NCBI RefSeq assembly: GCF_963678845.1
Contig: NZ_OY787464.1
Coordinates: forward strand, 434,001 to 498,000
Reading direction: 5' to 3'
From: an uncultured Bacteroides sp.
Lineage (GTDB): Bacteria; Bacteroidota; Bacteroidia; Bacteroidales; Bacteroidaceae
DNA: 64,000 nucleotides
In this document: piece by piece, positions 26,220 to 35,685 of the stretch
Position numbering within the stretch: the first letter of the stretch is position 1
How the letters are laid out: each line of letters begins with the position of its first letter
Notes under the pieces: generated by a model
The model's database searches: none
Told to the model about the DNA's origin: nothing
Seen by the model: the letters and a program-made list of their open reading frames with translations, nothing else
Position numbers and translations under genes: made by a program

Positions 26220-28367
26220 CTATAAAGTATAAGCCTGAATTCCTGCTAAATAATTTGTCTCAGAGGTAGTATCATCCAAGTAGCCATTAAAAACATAACG
26301 CCAGACAAACGAAGCTTTGTAGGTATTCAATATTTCTTTTTTTGCAATTGCATCAGTCTCCGTAGGTGGTAAGTATGATGAAAAGTCAGCATCTGCAACC
26401 TGTGTAGTTAGCGTGATAGAATAAACATATACGTTTGCTCCGCCAGCTTTCATTTCAGCAACTGTTTTTCCCCATTTGGCCTTAGTTTCCAATTCAAGCT
26501 GCGCATTGCATGCATCAAGAGAATACTCTACAATTTTCCAGCCATAAAGCTGTTCTTTCATCTGTACAAGACCTTGTTCGGCACTTAGATCATAAGGTTT
26601 TAATAATTTTGTAGATCTAAGTTTTACAGTAGAAGGTTTTTCTTTTTTTAATGGAAGAGAGTACTTCACACTCTCAATCATTAACTTTTGCCCGCATACT
26701 TTAATAGGTATGCTTGTATCAATCTTAGCTAATCGGGCCTTGTCTAAATTTATATCACCCTCAAGCAGGTGGTTCGCATGTCTAAGAATCGCATCAAATT
26801 CTTTAAAGAACCTATTAAAAGCACCATCTTCACCGCGAAAAGTAAGTGAAAAATTATAAGTATTTCCATCCGGATCCTTAAATCTTTCTCCATAAGAATC
26901 CCGGCATAAAGAGCTACCAAAATAATAAGTAAGTTCTGCATTTCCTTCAATAGCAGATTTTCCTATTGCAAAACAAAAAGCTAGTGGGGTATTAACACTC
27001 TTTGCATCAGAAGTTGTTGCTGAAGATGATATCGTAGTGTGATTATTAATTGCACCTGCCATATATTGCGGATAAAGAATGTTTTCTGCAATAATTGCCA
27101 TGGGCACGCATTCATCGTTACCGGTTACTTCTTCATAATCTATATTGGCTGTTTTTTTATCCCAGGGAAAGAAGTCACTGGAGATAAATGTATGTGTTTT
27201 ACTAACCGGATTTGTCCGATAAAAAACGCCTGTAGCTCTTTTATAAATCATATACCTATCAATTGGCATATATGAAGGCTTCCATGGACCATTTTCATAA
27301 ACAATTCCGTTGTATTTGTCCAGAAACTCCTCAAAGCTATCTGCTGAAGCTGCTGCATTGGTAAATGAAGTATTTGCAGACAATTTAATTTGTTTCGGTT
27401 CCGAGAATGTAGATACCAGTTCTGAAGCTCGTAAAAGAGTCCAGTCATCGGCCGGATCAAGTGAAGCCAGAGAATCTTTTAATAATATGATCCGCGCTTT
27501 TTTCGTATCCCCATTAACGTAAATCTTAGCCCCGGTACGGCAATATATAGAATCAAGAAACTCATTAATTGTACAATCAGGCATTAAGTCCTTGTAATTG
27601 ATAGAACCTTCCACTATCGTATCTTTCACATTATTCAGAACCACCATCTTTTTTAATTGGTAGTGTGTAGAGAAAGGATTTTCAATTAATGTATATCCAT
27701 AAGCTGAGAATATAAGCTCCAGAATCTTTGAGACCTGTAGAAATGGTGAAAGCCCATATCCGGCTGGCACTGTCATCGATGTTAATTTACTATCTTCAAT
27801 TATCTGTTCTGTACGTGCATCTTTTCTTAACTCATAAACATTAGATACAAGTTCTATATGATTAATGTATTCAGGATAAGCCACATCATCCACCGATTCA
27901 TTTGCTATCTGAATAGGAAAAACATAATAATCAGCCGATTCCTGATATCTCATCACATTAGTAAGATGAGTCAATAATGCAGATATCCCCCCAGATGGTT
28001 TATATATCGGAAGATTTGGAAGTTTTTTTAAAGTAACATCCGTCCAGGCTTCATACATCAGGCTTTCATCAAATCCGATATTACTTACAATGCCTTCTTT
28101 TTTTGAAGAAGAAGTAATATTTTGTTTTCCTGTTCTTCGGTATATACCATCCGCAATTGTGGCTAAAATATCTTTGTCCGGAGCATGAGATATATCCATA
28201 CGGTTAATGTGGCCAACCATTTCTAAGTTGTGCTTGCTGGCAGGAAGCGTGGCCGATATCGTTTGACTTCCTTTCTCACTATAGATCGGAGAAAGGTTTT
28301 CTACTTCAATGCTAAAGTCTGAGGGCATGTCATAAGTACCCTTATTAGTGCTAATTGTTAGTGCCAT
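26220..28367 (-). CDS. Large tail protein after the tape measure (distal tail/baseplate hub candidate)
   Basis: This 715-aa protein begins with a beta-rich N-terminal domain (TISTNKGTYDMPSDFSIEVE). Position directly after the tape-measure gene is where siphoviruses encode distal tail and hub proteins. Its ATG overlaps the end of the tape-measure gene by one base at 28367. No peptidase or lysozyme motif is visible. Confidence 0.65.
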   Translation of the reverse strand: MALTISTNKGTYDMPSDFSIEVENLSPIYSEKGSQTISATLPASKHNLEMVGHINRMDISHAPDKDILATIADGIYRRTGKQNITSSSKKEGIVSNIGFDESLMYEAWTDVTLKKLPNLPIYKPSGGISALLTHLTNVMRYQESADYYVFPIQIANESVDDVAYPEYINHIELVSNVYELRKDARTEQIIEDSKLTSMTVPAGYGLSPFLQVSKILELIFSAYGYTLIENPFSTHYQLKKMVVLNNVKDTIVEGSINYKDLMPDCTINEFLDSIYCRTGAKIYVNGDTKKARIILLKDSLASLDPADDWTLLRASELVSTFSEPKQIKLSANTSFTNAAASADSFEEFLDKYNGIVYENGPWKPSYMPIDRYMIYKRATGVFYRTNPVSKTHTFISSDFFPWDKKTANIDYEEVTGNDECVPMAIIAENILYPQYMAGAINNHTTISSSATTSDAKSVNTPLAFCFAIGKSAIEGNAELTYYFGSSLCRDSYGERFKDPDGNTYNFSLTFRGEDGAFNRFFKEFDAILRHANHLLEGDINLDKARLAKIDTSIPIKVCGQKLMIESVKYSLPLKKEKPSTVKLRSTKLLKPYDLSAEQGLVQMKEQLYGWKIVEYSLDACNAQLELETKAKWGKTVAEMKAGGANVYVYSITLTTQVADADFSSYLPPTETDAIAKKEILNTYKASFVWRYVFNGYLDDTTSETNYLAGIQAYTL

Positions 28368-31300
28368 TATTTCTTATCTCCCCTTGTAAATGGCTTTTCA
28401 GCCTTAATTTTTAAATCTTGTTGTTTGTTTATATCTGATAAAAGCACATAACTTTTACGCGGATTATTAGGATCTGTGATTGCATCTTTTATTTCTTTCA
28501 ATAATTTAGCTACATCAGTAGATTCATAATTCTGATTATTGCCAGAATTACCGGATACATATCCACCTTCAGCATATCCAGGCAATGGATTTGTACCGGT
28601 TCTTTGCCTGCGCACACTTTCAATAACTTTAATCGAATCAATAACACGGGGATTATTCATTTCCGGAGCAGGAACAACATATTCACCGCGGTGAACCGCC
28701 CCAGCTATTTCATAACGGCCACCATCACCTGTATAACCGCCTTCGCTATAGCCAGGATTAATTATTCTGGTTGTGGATGTAGGTGTAGTGGTGGTAGTTG
28801 ATGTATCAGTGGAAGAACTATTTTTTCCTTTACTAATGAGTCCTTTCAACGCAAATTTTGCAGTTGTTAAAGCTGCTGTAATAAGCCCTGCCATAATAGC
28901 TATTCTAGGAACTGAAGCAAGCCCAAATGTAGCAACAGAATCAGGAAGTGCTGTGGCCACAAGTGTAGCTTTAGCTTGTTCTGCAACGGCTACAGCTGCA
29001 ACTTCTATTAATTTTTGGTTAACAATTTGAGTTAACACATCAAATAATGTATCTATCATTGCCCCACCAAAAGCCGATAACATATCTTCTTGTCCAGAAA
29101 GTACGTTTCCAAGTGCTTCTCCTATTGTAGTCCCATACTGCTTATAAGCATCAATCTGTTTTTCTAATTTGTCAGATTCACTCTTAAAACCAGTCTTAAT
29201 GATATTATCTTTTGCCTTATTATAAATCTCCTCTATCTCTAGAAGTTTATCTTTATTATCCTTAAAAATAGCACGTTGATCTTTATATCTTTTTTCTAAA
29301 TTGGCCAGTTCTAATTTTGTCTGTTCAACTTCGTTTGATTTTGTATAATCCTTTTTAAAACTATCTATTTCTTTTTCAGTAGATAAATATAAATTTTTAC
29401 GTGCATTGGCACTATCAAGTTCAGCCTTTAAGGTCTCATTCTCTGCTTTTTTTATAGCTTCAACTTTTACGCTTCCTGTTTTAAGCTCTATTTTTTTTAA
29501 TTGATCCTGATATTCTTTTAATATTTTAAGACGTTCTTCTGAATTAGTTGCTTCAATAGTAAGCATTATGGTACCATGTTCTTGCTCTGATATTTCCCCC
29601 TTTGCAAAATCTAAATCAGTCTTAGTTTTTAGATTATTATAAGTTTCATTTTGAGCAGACAACTTTTTATCTCGCTGTTCTTGTAATAAAGTGATTTCAT
29701 TTTCATCATATTTCCGTTGAGTTTCTATTAATTTAGATCGCGCCTCTGTTTCCTTTTTATTAATTTCATCTCTAGTCTTTGTCTTAGTCTTGCTGACCGT
29801 GTTTTCAAGATTAACTAAAGTTGCAAGTCTTTCTGCATAATAACGTTTATCCTCAAGAAGTACTTTTTTATTATATTCTGCCTCTGTCTTAAATTCTTTT
29901 TCTTTTGTAGCAGACAATGACAATAATTCCTTTTGATGTGTATTTTCAATAGGAGAAAGAGCCTTGTCTACTTCAGAAGTATAAGTTCCATTATTGCTAT
30001 TTCTTTTTGATTTACCTAACTCTTGATATTTACTTATTTCTTTATCAATTCTTTCAAGTTCTTTATTTTTAAGACTAATATTATCTTTCGTATCTTCTTT
30101 CCAGGTATCCTGTACATGTTGTTTCTGAGCATTAAGCTTTGTTATAATGGATGATTTTTCCATCAATTGTTTTTTCTCTTCATCAGTTAATTCATGTGTT
30201 ACTTTTTTAGCTGATTTTAATGAGTCTATATAAGGTTTATAAGCAGAAGTAACAGAATCCATTTCTCCTTTTAATCCTTTCTGCGTATTTCTAAGAAAAC
30301 TAAGTTCTGTTTCCCAGGTAGACCAGTCAGAGCTTCCAAATCTATTACTAAATAATTTCCCGTATTTTTTATTTAAGTCATCAACTGTTTTTGATTGATC
30401 TGAAAGAAAAATTCGCAAATTAGGTTCAATCCTTTTAAATACATCGTCACCCATATTTTGCTTCATTATGTCAAGGATATTATTTATATGCTGATGCTGT
30501 TTAGTTATATTATTAGTAATAACATCAGTCATCATCTGAGCTTTCATCGATGTTGATACACGATTAATAATAGCTTCATTTGCTTCATTCTGAGCAGCTG
30601 TTATTTGTTTTAATGAAGCACTTTCCAAATTATAGTTTGAGATTAATCCTGGATATTTTTCATTAAGCTGTTTCACTAATGCTATTCTTTGAGAAGTTCC
30701 CGGATTAGTCCTCTTCATCTCTTCGAATATATTATTTAATGAAGTTTTTTCTATATCAAGTTTAGTATTAAGATCTGAAATAGCCGTTTTAGTAACAGAT
30801 ACATTATTCTTGAATAAAAGAAAAGCAGCGGCTCCTGCAGCAACTAAAGCCGTTAAAACACCTATAGGGCTTATTTTTGTTGTTGCATTAAATAATATCA
30901 TAGCTTCTTTAGCCTTCGTTATATTTCCTTCGAGTAGAGCTGTTGCAGCAGCATATAATAAAGTTACACTTTTGCCTATCGTTTTGCAGGCTATATTATA
31001 TTTCTCTACAGCAATAGATAATAAGGTTTCTTCTTTATATTTTGCTTGCCATATGGCCGCAATTTTTACAGCTGAATAATAAGCTACAATAGCAGAAGTT
31101 GCGGTAATAAGCATTTCTTTATGTTCGGCAATCCATATTGCAGTATCAGCAAAAAATATTTGAACAGTTTGTTTTAACGCATTATATTGTCCTTTGATTG
31201 GTCTTAATGCATCACCAAGCAGCAACATCTTATTTTCAAGAGCAGCTGTTCGCTGAGCAGCCCTAGTAGATGCAGCGGTGTAGTCGTCGGTAGATTTTGC

Positions 31301-32218
31301 CAACTCATTTTCTATTATCTGGGAAACAGCAGTCATAAAATCACCGGTTTCTTTGGTCTTAGCATTTACTTCAGTAGTAGATAATCCCAATTGTGCTAAT
31401 ACTTTTGTAGATTTGCGCCCTAATCCACTAATAAGTTTTTCAACGAGTTCATCTACACTTTGCCCTGTATCCTGAGCTCTTTGTTGTGCAAATTTTAAAT
31501 AGATACCTAAGTTATCTAACGGAACTTTAAAGAAATCGGCTTTTACAGCTGCCTTCATTAAATTAACGTCATTCACAGTTCCTTTAGTCTCTTTTCTTAG
31601 ATTACTAAGTAGATCAGGGCGATTTAATCTTTCAAAAGCATGTTTAATACCATCGGCTGCAGATGACATTGAAATGCTCTTATTAATAAACTCTGAAGTA
31701 TTATTGATAAAGTTATAAGCTAAACCGGAAACACTGGCACCAATGCCGGCAAAGAATCCAACAATAGAGGCTTTCATTTTGCTCATGCTAAGGAAAGAAG
31801 TGGTTTGTTTTTCCGTCTCCCCTCGAACTCTTTGCTGAGATATAGCCAACTGATCGTTAACTCTCTTTAGTTGCTCTAATGTAGCGGTATGTTTGGCTGT
31901 ACCGGGAATAGCATCCTTTTCCTGAGCCATAAGGAATTTTTTAAGAGCATTAAGCTGATTGCCTGTAGCCGAACCCAGATTTTCTAAAACTGATTTTTGT
32001 TGCTCCAGCGCAGCCTTGTATTTAGTCTCAGTATCAGTATTCCTTTTTATCTGAGCTTCCAGTTTCTGAGCTTGAGCTGTATTCCCTTGTCCGGCTTCCT
32101 GCAGTTGTCTCAGTTCTGCTTCATATTTTTTAGTGGATGAAACCAACTGATTTATTCCTTCTGAGTATCTGGTTGTATCCAGATAAATTTTTATTCCCCT
32201 CGTAATGTCATTATCCAT
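28367..32218 (-). CDS. Tail tape-measure protein
   Basis: This 1,283-aa protein sets tail length. It has a coiled-coil N-terminus (about 20-130), then hydrophobic segments typical of tape measures near 145-170 (GFFAGIGASVSGLAYNF), 450-475 (VLTALVAAGAAAFLLF) and 1110-1140 (AIMAGLITAALTTAKFAL). Between them is a long charged coiled coil (about 480-1050). The C-terminal GYSEGGYTGDGG and HRGEYVVPAPE motifs recur in tape measures of Bacteroidetes phages. By the usual rule of about 0.15 nm per residue the tail would be roughly 190 nm, which suits a siphovirus. A hairpin terminator precedes the gene. Confidence 0.93.
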   Translation of the reverse strand: MDNDITRGIKIYLDTTRYSEGINQLVSSTKKYEAELRQLQEAGQGNTAQAQKLEAQIKRNTDTETKYKAALEQQKSVLENLGSATGNQLNALKKFLMAQEKDAIPGTAKHTATLEQLKRVNDQLAISQQRVRGETEKQTTSFLSMSKMKASIVGFFAGIGASVSGLAYNFINNTSEFINKSISMSSAADGIKHAFERLNRPDLLSNLRKETKGTVNDVNLMKAAVKADFFKVPLDNLGIYLKFAQQRAQDTGQSVDELVEKLISGLGRKSTKVLAQLGLSTTEVNAKTKETGDFMTAVSQIIENELAKSTDDYTAASTRAAQRTAALENKMLLLGDALRPIKGQYNALKQTVQIFFADTAIWIAEHKEMLITATSAIVAYYSAVKIAAIWQAKYKEETLLSIAVEKYNIACKTIGKSVTLLYAAATALLEGNITKAKEAMILFNATTKISPIGVLTALVAAGAAAFLLFKNNVSVTKTAISDLNTKLDIEKTSLNNIFEEMKRTNPGTSQRIALVKQLNEKYPGLISNYNLESASLKQITAAQNEANEAIINRVSTSMKAQMMTDVITNNITKQHQHINNILDIMKQNMGDDVFKRIEPNLRIFLSDQSKTVDDLNKKYGKLFSNRFGSSDWSTWETELSFLRNTQKGLKGEMDSVTSAYKPYIDSLKSAKKVTHELTDEEKKQLMEKSSIITKLNAQKQHVQDTWKEDTKDNISLKNKELERIDKEISKYQELGKSKRNSNNGTYTSEVDKALSPIENTHQKELLSLSATKEKEFKTEAEYNKKVLLEDKRYYAERLATLVNLENTVSKTKTKTRDEINKKETEARSKLIETQRKYDENEITLLQEQRDKKLSAQNETYNNLKTKTDLDFAKGEISEQEHGTIMLTIEATNSEERLKILKEYQDQLKKIELKTGSVKVEAIKKAENETLKAELDSANARKNLYLSTEKEIDSFKKDYTKSNEVEQTKLELANLEKRYKDQRAIFKDNKDKLLEIEEIYNKAKDNIIKTGFKSESDKLEKQIDAYKQYGTTIGEALGNVLSGQEDMLSAFGGAMIDTLFDVLTQIVNQKLIEVAAVAVAEQAKATLVATALPDSVATFGLASVPRIAIMAGLITAALTTAKFALKGLISKGKNSSSTDTSTTTTTPTSTTRIINPGYSEGGYTGDGGRYEIAGAVHRGEYVVPAPEMNNPRVIDSIKVIESVRRQRTGTNPLPGYAEGGYVSGNSGNNQNYESTDVAKLLKEIKDAITDPNNPRKSYVLLSDINKQQDLKIKAEKPFTRGDKK

Positions 32219-32240
32219 GGCTGTATAATTATTTATTATA

Positions 32241-32265
32241 CAAAAAAAGCTCCAATACAGGAGCT
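32241..32265 (-). terminator. Intrinsic terminator just upstream of the tape-measure gene
   Basis: On the minus strand AGCTCC-TGTATT-GGAGCT is followed by seven T residues. It lies between the 217-aa gene and the tape-measure ATG (32218). It would attenuate or end upstream transcription inside the tail cluster. Confidence 0.75.
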
Positions 32266-32286
32266 CTCAAAGGACAAATAAGACCG

Positions 32287-32940
32287 TTATTCTTCCAGAA
32301 ATAAGGCATTAATATTGATAGTCATATCCAGGCAATATTCTGCAGCAATATCCGCTAATGTAGGAAGATGTTTTTTAAGTACCGGGTTAAACCAGTGAAC
32401 CGCCTTTCGTGCTCCGGAATTCATTTTACCCAAACTGTTTGGATTGGTTACATGTAGACTCCCATTCTTATCCTTCCATTTACTACCTACATATCCACCA
32501 TATCCGCGCGATGCTCCATAATGTAGATACACACCATGGCGGGCAAAAGAGAAACCAAGGCTTTGAACTTCAATTTTATACTTTTTATCATAGCGGATAT
32601 TCCCATGAATGGTATCAGCTAATGATTTACCATCTTTACTATCAGGGAAACGCATTCTAGCCTCAGACCGAAGTTCTGCGGTAACAAACGTACTCCAGTT
32701 TGCCGTTTCAGCATTGAATTTATTTGTTGCATCAGTATCTTTCACCCTATCATAACGCGCCGTTTCGCTGAGTGTAAGAAACACCAACTTGGGCGAATAG
32801 TTATGAATGCCTACGCAGGCAGGCACTTCAATTCCACCGGCTTTAGCAATCCTAAGCAGGCGTTTAAATTCTGTTGAAGAATTCTCATTTTTCAACTGAA
32901 TCCATTGCCCTTGAGTGAGCTGATCAAGTTCGGCTCTCAT
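32287..32940 (-). CDS. Putative tail-completion protein
   Basis: This 217-aa protein is not firmly recognised. The C-terminal half contains SGARKAVHWFNPVLKKHLPT, and the centre a Gly/Tyr-rich GYGGYVGSKW segment. It overlaps the preceding gene by 4 bases and lies before the tape measure. That position, between connector genes and tape measure, usually holds head-tail joining, tail-terminator and tail-tube genes. The role is inferred from position. Confidence 0.55.
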   Translation of the reverse strand: MRAELDQLTQGQWIQLKNENSSTEFKRLLRIAKAGGIEVPACVGIHNYSPKLVFLTLSETARYDRVKDTDATNKFNAETANWSTFVTAELRSEARMRFPDSKDGKSLADTIHGNIRYDKKYKIEVQSLGFSFARHGVYLHYGASRGYGGYVGSKWKDKNGSLHVTNPNSLGKMNSGARKAVHWFNPVLKKHLPTLADIAAEYCLDMTININALFLEE

Positions 32941-33377
32941 TCCGTTTTGAAGTTAAAGGATAAGCTCCATCCGGACATGGTAGCAAATAAACCTGCTTCA
33001 GGTACCGATTTCATGGAACTGATAACTAAATCACTAAGAACCCCACCCCTACTGTACTCAGCTTTCATTTTCGATTTAAGCTTTTCAAATATTGGCTGAA
33101 GTTCTTTTTGTATCTGATTCGTTTTTTTTCGTTGCGTATCAATCTTATCGAGAAGAAGAAGCATTGAATAATTAATCTCCAGGCATCCGTCCGGATCATC
33201 GCTATCCGGTTCCGATGTTGGAGTAATCACGAATAGTACCGGAAGATCTGCAGAAGACAAATCTTGCACATACTTAGCAATATCCGCATCAAAGGAGATA
33301 GGAATGATCTTTCCAATACCGGGAACCCGATTCTTTATCTCATTCCAGTAATCTTCATAATCCTGTAAATTGACCAT
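32937..33377 (-). CDS. Putative tail terminator/neck protein
   Basis: This 146-aa alpha/beta protein (QDYEDYWNEIKNRVPG start) is of the size and place of tail-terminator proteins. It overlaps the next gene by 4 bases and begins 3 bases after the endolysin stop codon. No named family is recognised, so the call rests on order. Confidence 0.5.
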   Translation of the reverse strand: MVNLQDYEDYWNEIKNRVPGIGKIIPISFDADIAKYVQDLSSADLPVLFVITPTSEPDSDDPDGCLEINYSMLLLLDKIDTQRKKTNQIQKELQPIFEKLKSKMKAEYSRGGVLSDLVISSMKSVPEAGLFATMSGWSLSFNFKTE

Positions 33378-33380
33378 AGT

Positions 33381-33929
33381 TTATTTTATTACTGATTTTG
33401 CAATATTAAGAAATTGGCACCGCTCATTTATTCCATTGGTACCACCATTTATTCTTTTCGTGATAGACAGAAAGTCATTTTTATCAGCAAGCGCATTTAA
33501 TCCATTTATCTTCCAAAACCAGCATGAAACTAACATTGCCAAGTGTGGCTGCTCTAATAATTCAGGATGTGCAACCACATCAGGAGCACCACCTAGCCAC
33601 TTTTTAAAGGCCATGTAATTATTACGCCCTGTACATTGAATTAATCCCCTGCCTTTATATAATTGTCCATCGCCATCAGCCTGTGGTGTATTGCCTAAAC
33701 TTATTGCCTTATTACCGGTGTCATAAGCAGCACCACTAGCAAGTTCTTTCACATAACTAAGACTACCGGACTCATGAGCTACCTGTGCGATAAAATGAGC
33801 CACTCGCAAAGGCGTATTAATATCAAATTGAAGCATTACCTTATTAAATTCAGGAAGATACTTCCTAATGTTGCAAATACTTGCAAAAGGCATTATCATT
33901 TTTAACTGTTTTTCATTTAATGTAATCAT
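33381..33929 (-). CDS. Endolysin, GH19 chitinase-like lysozyme
   Basis: This 182-aa muramidase-type enzyme cuts the glycan chains of peptidoglycan at lysis. The GH19 signature is clear: AHFIAQVAHESGSLSYVKE contains the two catalytic glutamates, Glu53 and Glu62, followed by the substrate-binding YKGRGLIQCTGRNNY segment (about 93-107). It has no signal peptide or membrane anchor, so it needs a holin. Unusually, it lies between neck genes, overlapping the preceding gene by 4 bases, and not beside holin or spanin. A structural peptidoglycan-drilling role in the virion is therefore also possible. Confidence 0.92.
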   Translation of the reverse strand: MITLNEKQLKMIMPFASICNIRKYLPEFNKVMLQFDINTPLRVAHFIAQVAHESGSLSYVKELASGAAYDTGNKAISLGNTPQADGDGQLYKGRGLIQCTGRNNYMAFKKWLGGAPDVVAHPELLEQPHLAMLVSCWFWKINGLNALADKNDFLSITKRINGGTNGINERCQFLNIAKSVIK

Positions 33930-34729
33930 GACTCTGTTTTTTTAGTATGTATTTGTTCAAATCTGCATTTATATAAGTAAATAAGTACGTCCCAAAATCC
34001 GGTTCTCTTTACTTGCCTGGTGTTGCCGAATACGCCCGATGTGGCTATCTCGTAAGAGATACCCGTCCATCCGGTTTTATCGTCTAGTTTTGCCGGTCCT
34101 TCCGTTTCCTGGAATAGAATACCGAAATCAATGTTTTTACCATTGATTGGGATTGGCACGGTTCTAATTAGTTCCCATACCGATGAAAAGAAATAATAGG
34201 CATGAAAATTAAGAAGAAGAGGTGTTGTAGCCTCGTGTCCAAATTCCGAATGCTTATAAAGGATACTCCCCAGATTGGCAATTTCATTTTCAAAAAGATT
34301 ATTGTCTATGTGTTGGTAAGAATCGGCAATGGATGCAAAGCAGTTAAGGCAGGCAATGAACTGGCCAAAGGTGATATCATTGAGCATATCTTCCGGACCG
34401 GTCCATTTATCCCATACAGGCAGCATGTTTTTTCCTGTCTTAATATGAGGATCATAAACAAAAGCCCCTTCTACCTCATTGATATCAAAAAAGCTATTCA
34501 GGGTATCCAATTGTGGAGACAGCTCTTTCACCACAGATTCCCTGTACATGGTAAAAACTGTTTTAAGGCCCAGCAGTTTAGAAAGCAACATACATTTCAT
34601 CTCATACGGAGTAATGGTACCCATATTGAGCATAATTACCAATTCAAGATACTGGAGATACTGTTCCGGATTTAATTCTTCCAGATCTCCCGGTATTTCA
34701 ACTTCTTTTCTCTTATATATAATTTTCAT
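33926..34729 (-). CDS. Phage protein of the connector cluster, unknown
   Basis: This 267-aa mostly helical protein is not recognised. The start reads MKIIYKRKEVEIPGDLEELN. It sits between a probable connector gene and the endolysin, and overlaps the latter by 4 bases. Its segment LNPEQYLQYLELVIMLN is amphipathic and helical. It may be a tail-assembly or chaperone protein. Confidence 0.55.
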   Translation of the reverse strand: MKIIYKRKEVEIPGDLEELNPEQYLQYLELVIMLNMGTITPYEMKCMLLSKLLGLKTVFTMYRESVVKELSPQLDTLNSFFDINEVEGAFVYDPHIKTGKNMLPVWDKWTGPEDMLNDITFGQFIACLNCFASIADSYQHIDNNLFENEIANLGSILYKHSEFGHEATTPLLLNFHAYYFFSSVWELIRTVPIPINGKNIDFGILFQETEGPAKLDDKTGWTGISYEIATSGVFGNTRQVKRTGFWDVLIYLYKCRFEQIHTKKTES

Positions 34730-34733
34730 ATTA

Positions 34734-35675
34734 TCAGAATGTTACACCCTTAGTATTAATTATTGGTTTAAGAATATATAAGTCCGGCTCCTCCTCTACA
34801 CTATTCATTTCTATGATGATGTCCTGTAAATCGGAGAGGTCTGTTTTTGCGGATTGCTCAAGTTCTTCAGCTACCGATTTGCGTGCATCAGCTTCTGCTT
34901 TTATTCGTTCCTTAACAGTGCCTACTTGCTGAACCTGAACAATGCCATCAGGCAGAATTTCGACAGGCAATCTTAGTATGGCTTGGCGGATAGTGAGTAA
35001 AGCCAATGGCCGGCACACAGCATCTTTTAATTTATCTACTGCGTTTTCATTTTCAGAGATAAGAAGATCATAATTTGCACGGGTAATAACCGGTATAATA
35101 TATCTGTCCTGAATCTCTTTAATGATAGGAATAAGAGTGAGGAATAAACGGTGACTTCCTATTATGTAATAAGAATCAAATTCATCTTTACTTTTTATAA
35201 GTAACTTATTTATAGCCTTTTTCTTAATTGAATTAATCCAGAACTCGAATGCTTTTTTATCCATAAAAGCAATCAAGGCATCTACAGATTCATAAGCCAT
35301 GTTCAGGATGTTGGCTTCATCTTTATATTCCTGCAGGGCAGTAAGTCCTTTTTCGTTTTCGCCTAATCTGCGTTGCCTTCCATTGTTGCCATGCTGAGCA
35401 TCGAGCGTTGGGATAACCTTTACCCAGGTAAACAGCGCAATGCATTGCTGCATTCTTTCAATTAACTCTTTGTTATCCTCACTAATTTCATCACTTGACC
35501 AGTATAATTCAAGTACTTTATCATACACCTCTGAACCGGTGATTGACACCAATTTACGTACCGAAAGATCAATATAAGGTTCCCATTTAGAAAAGGTAGT
35601 GTCCTGGTCAATCATGCCAAGAGCCTTTACCAGCTCCTCACCTCCGTTATTCTGTTTATTGAATATAGTTTTCAT
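34734..35675 (-). CDS. Head-tail connector candidate (DUF6712-like)
   Basis: This 313-aa helical protein follows the portal gene by 10 bases. Its length and mainly helical character resemble the DUF6712 group that follows portals in Bacteroidetes phages; I assign this from memory with moderate confidence. The C-terminal third has a charged coiled coil (ERIKAEADARKSVAEELEQ). A role in the adaptor ring under the portal fits its position. Confidence 0.6.
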   Translation of the reverse strand: MKTIFNKQNNGGEELVKALGMIDQDTTFSKWEPYIDLSVRKLVSITGSEVYDKVLELYWSSDEISEDNKELIERMQQCIALFTWVKVIPTLDAQHGNNGRQRRLGENEKGLTALQEYKDEANILNMAYESVDALIAFMDKKAFEFWINSIKKKAINKLLIKSKDEFDSYYIIGSHRLFLTLIPIIKEIQDRYIIPVITRANYDLLISENENAVDKLKDAVCRPLALLTIRQAILRLPVEILPDGIVQVQQVGTVKERIKAEADARKSVAEELEQSAKTDLSDLQDIIIEMNSVEEEPDLYILKPIINTKGVTF

Positions 35676-35685
35676 GATTCTTTAA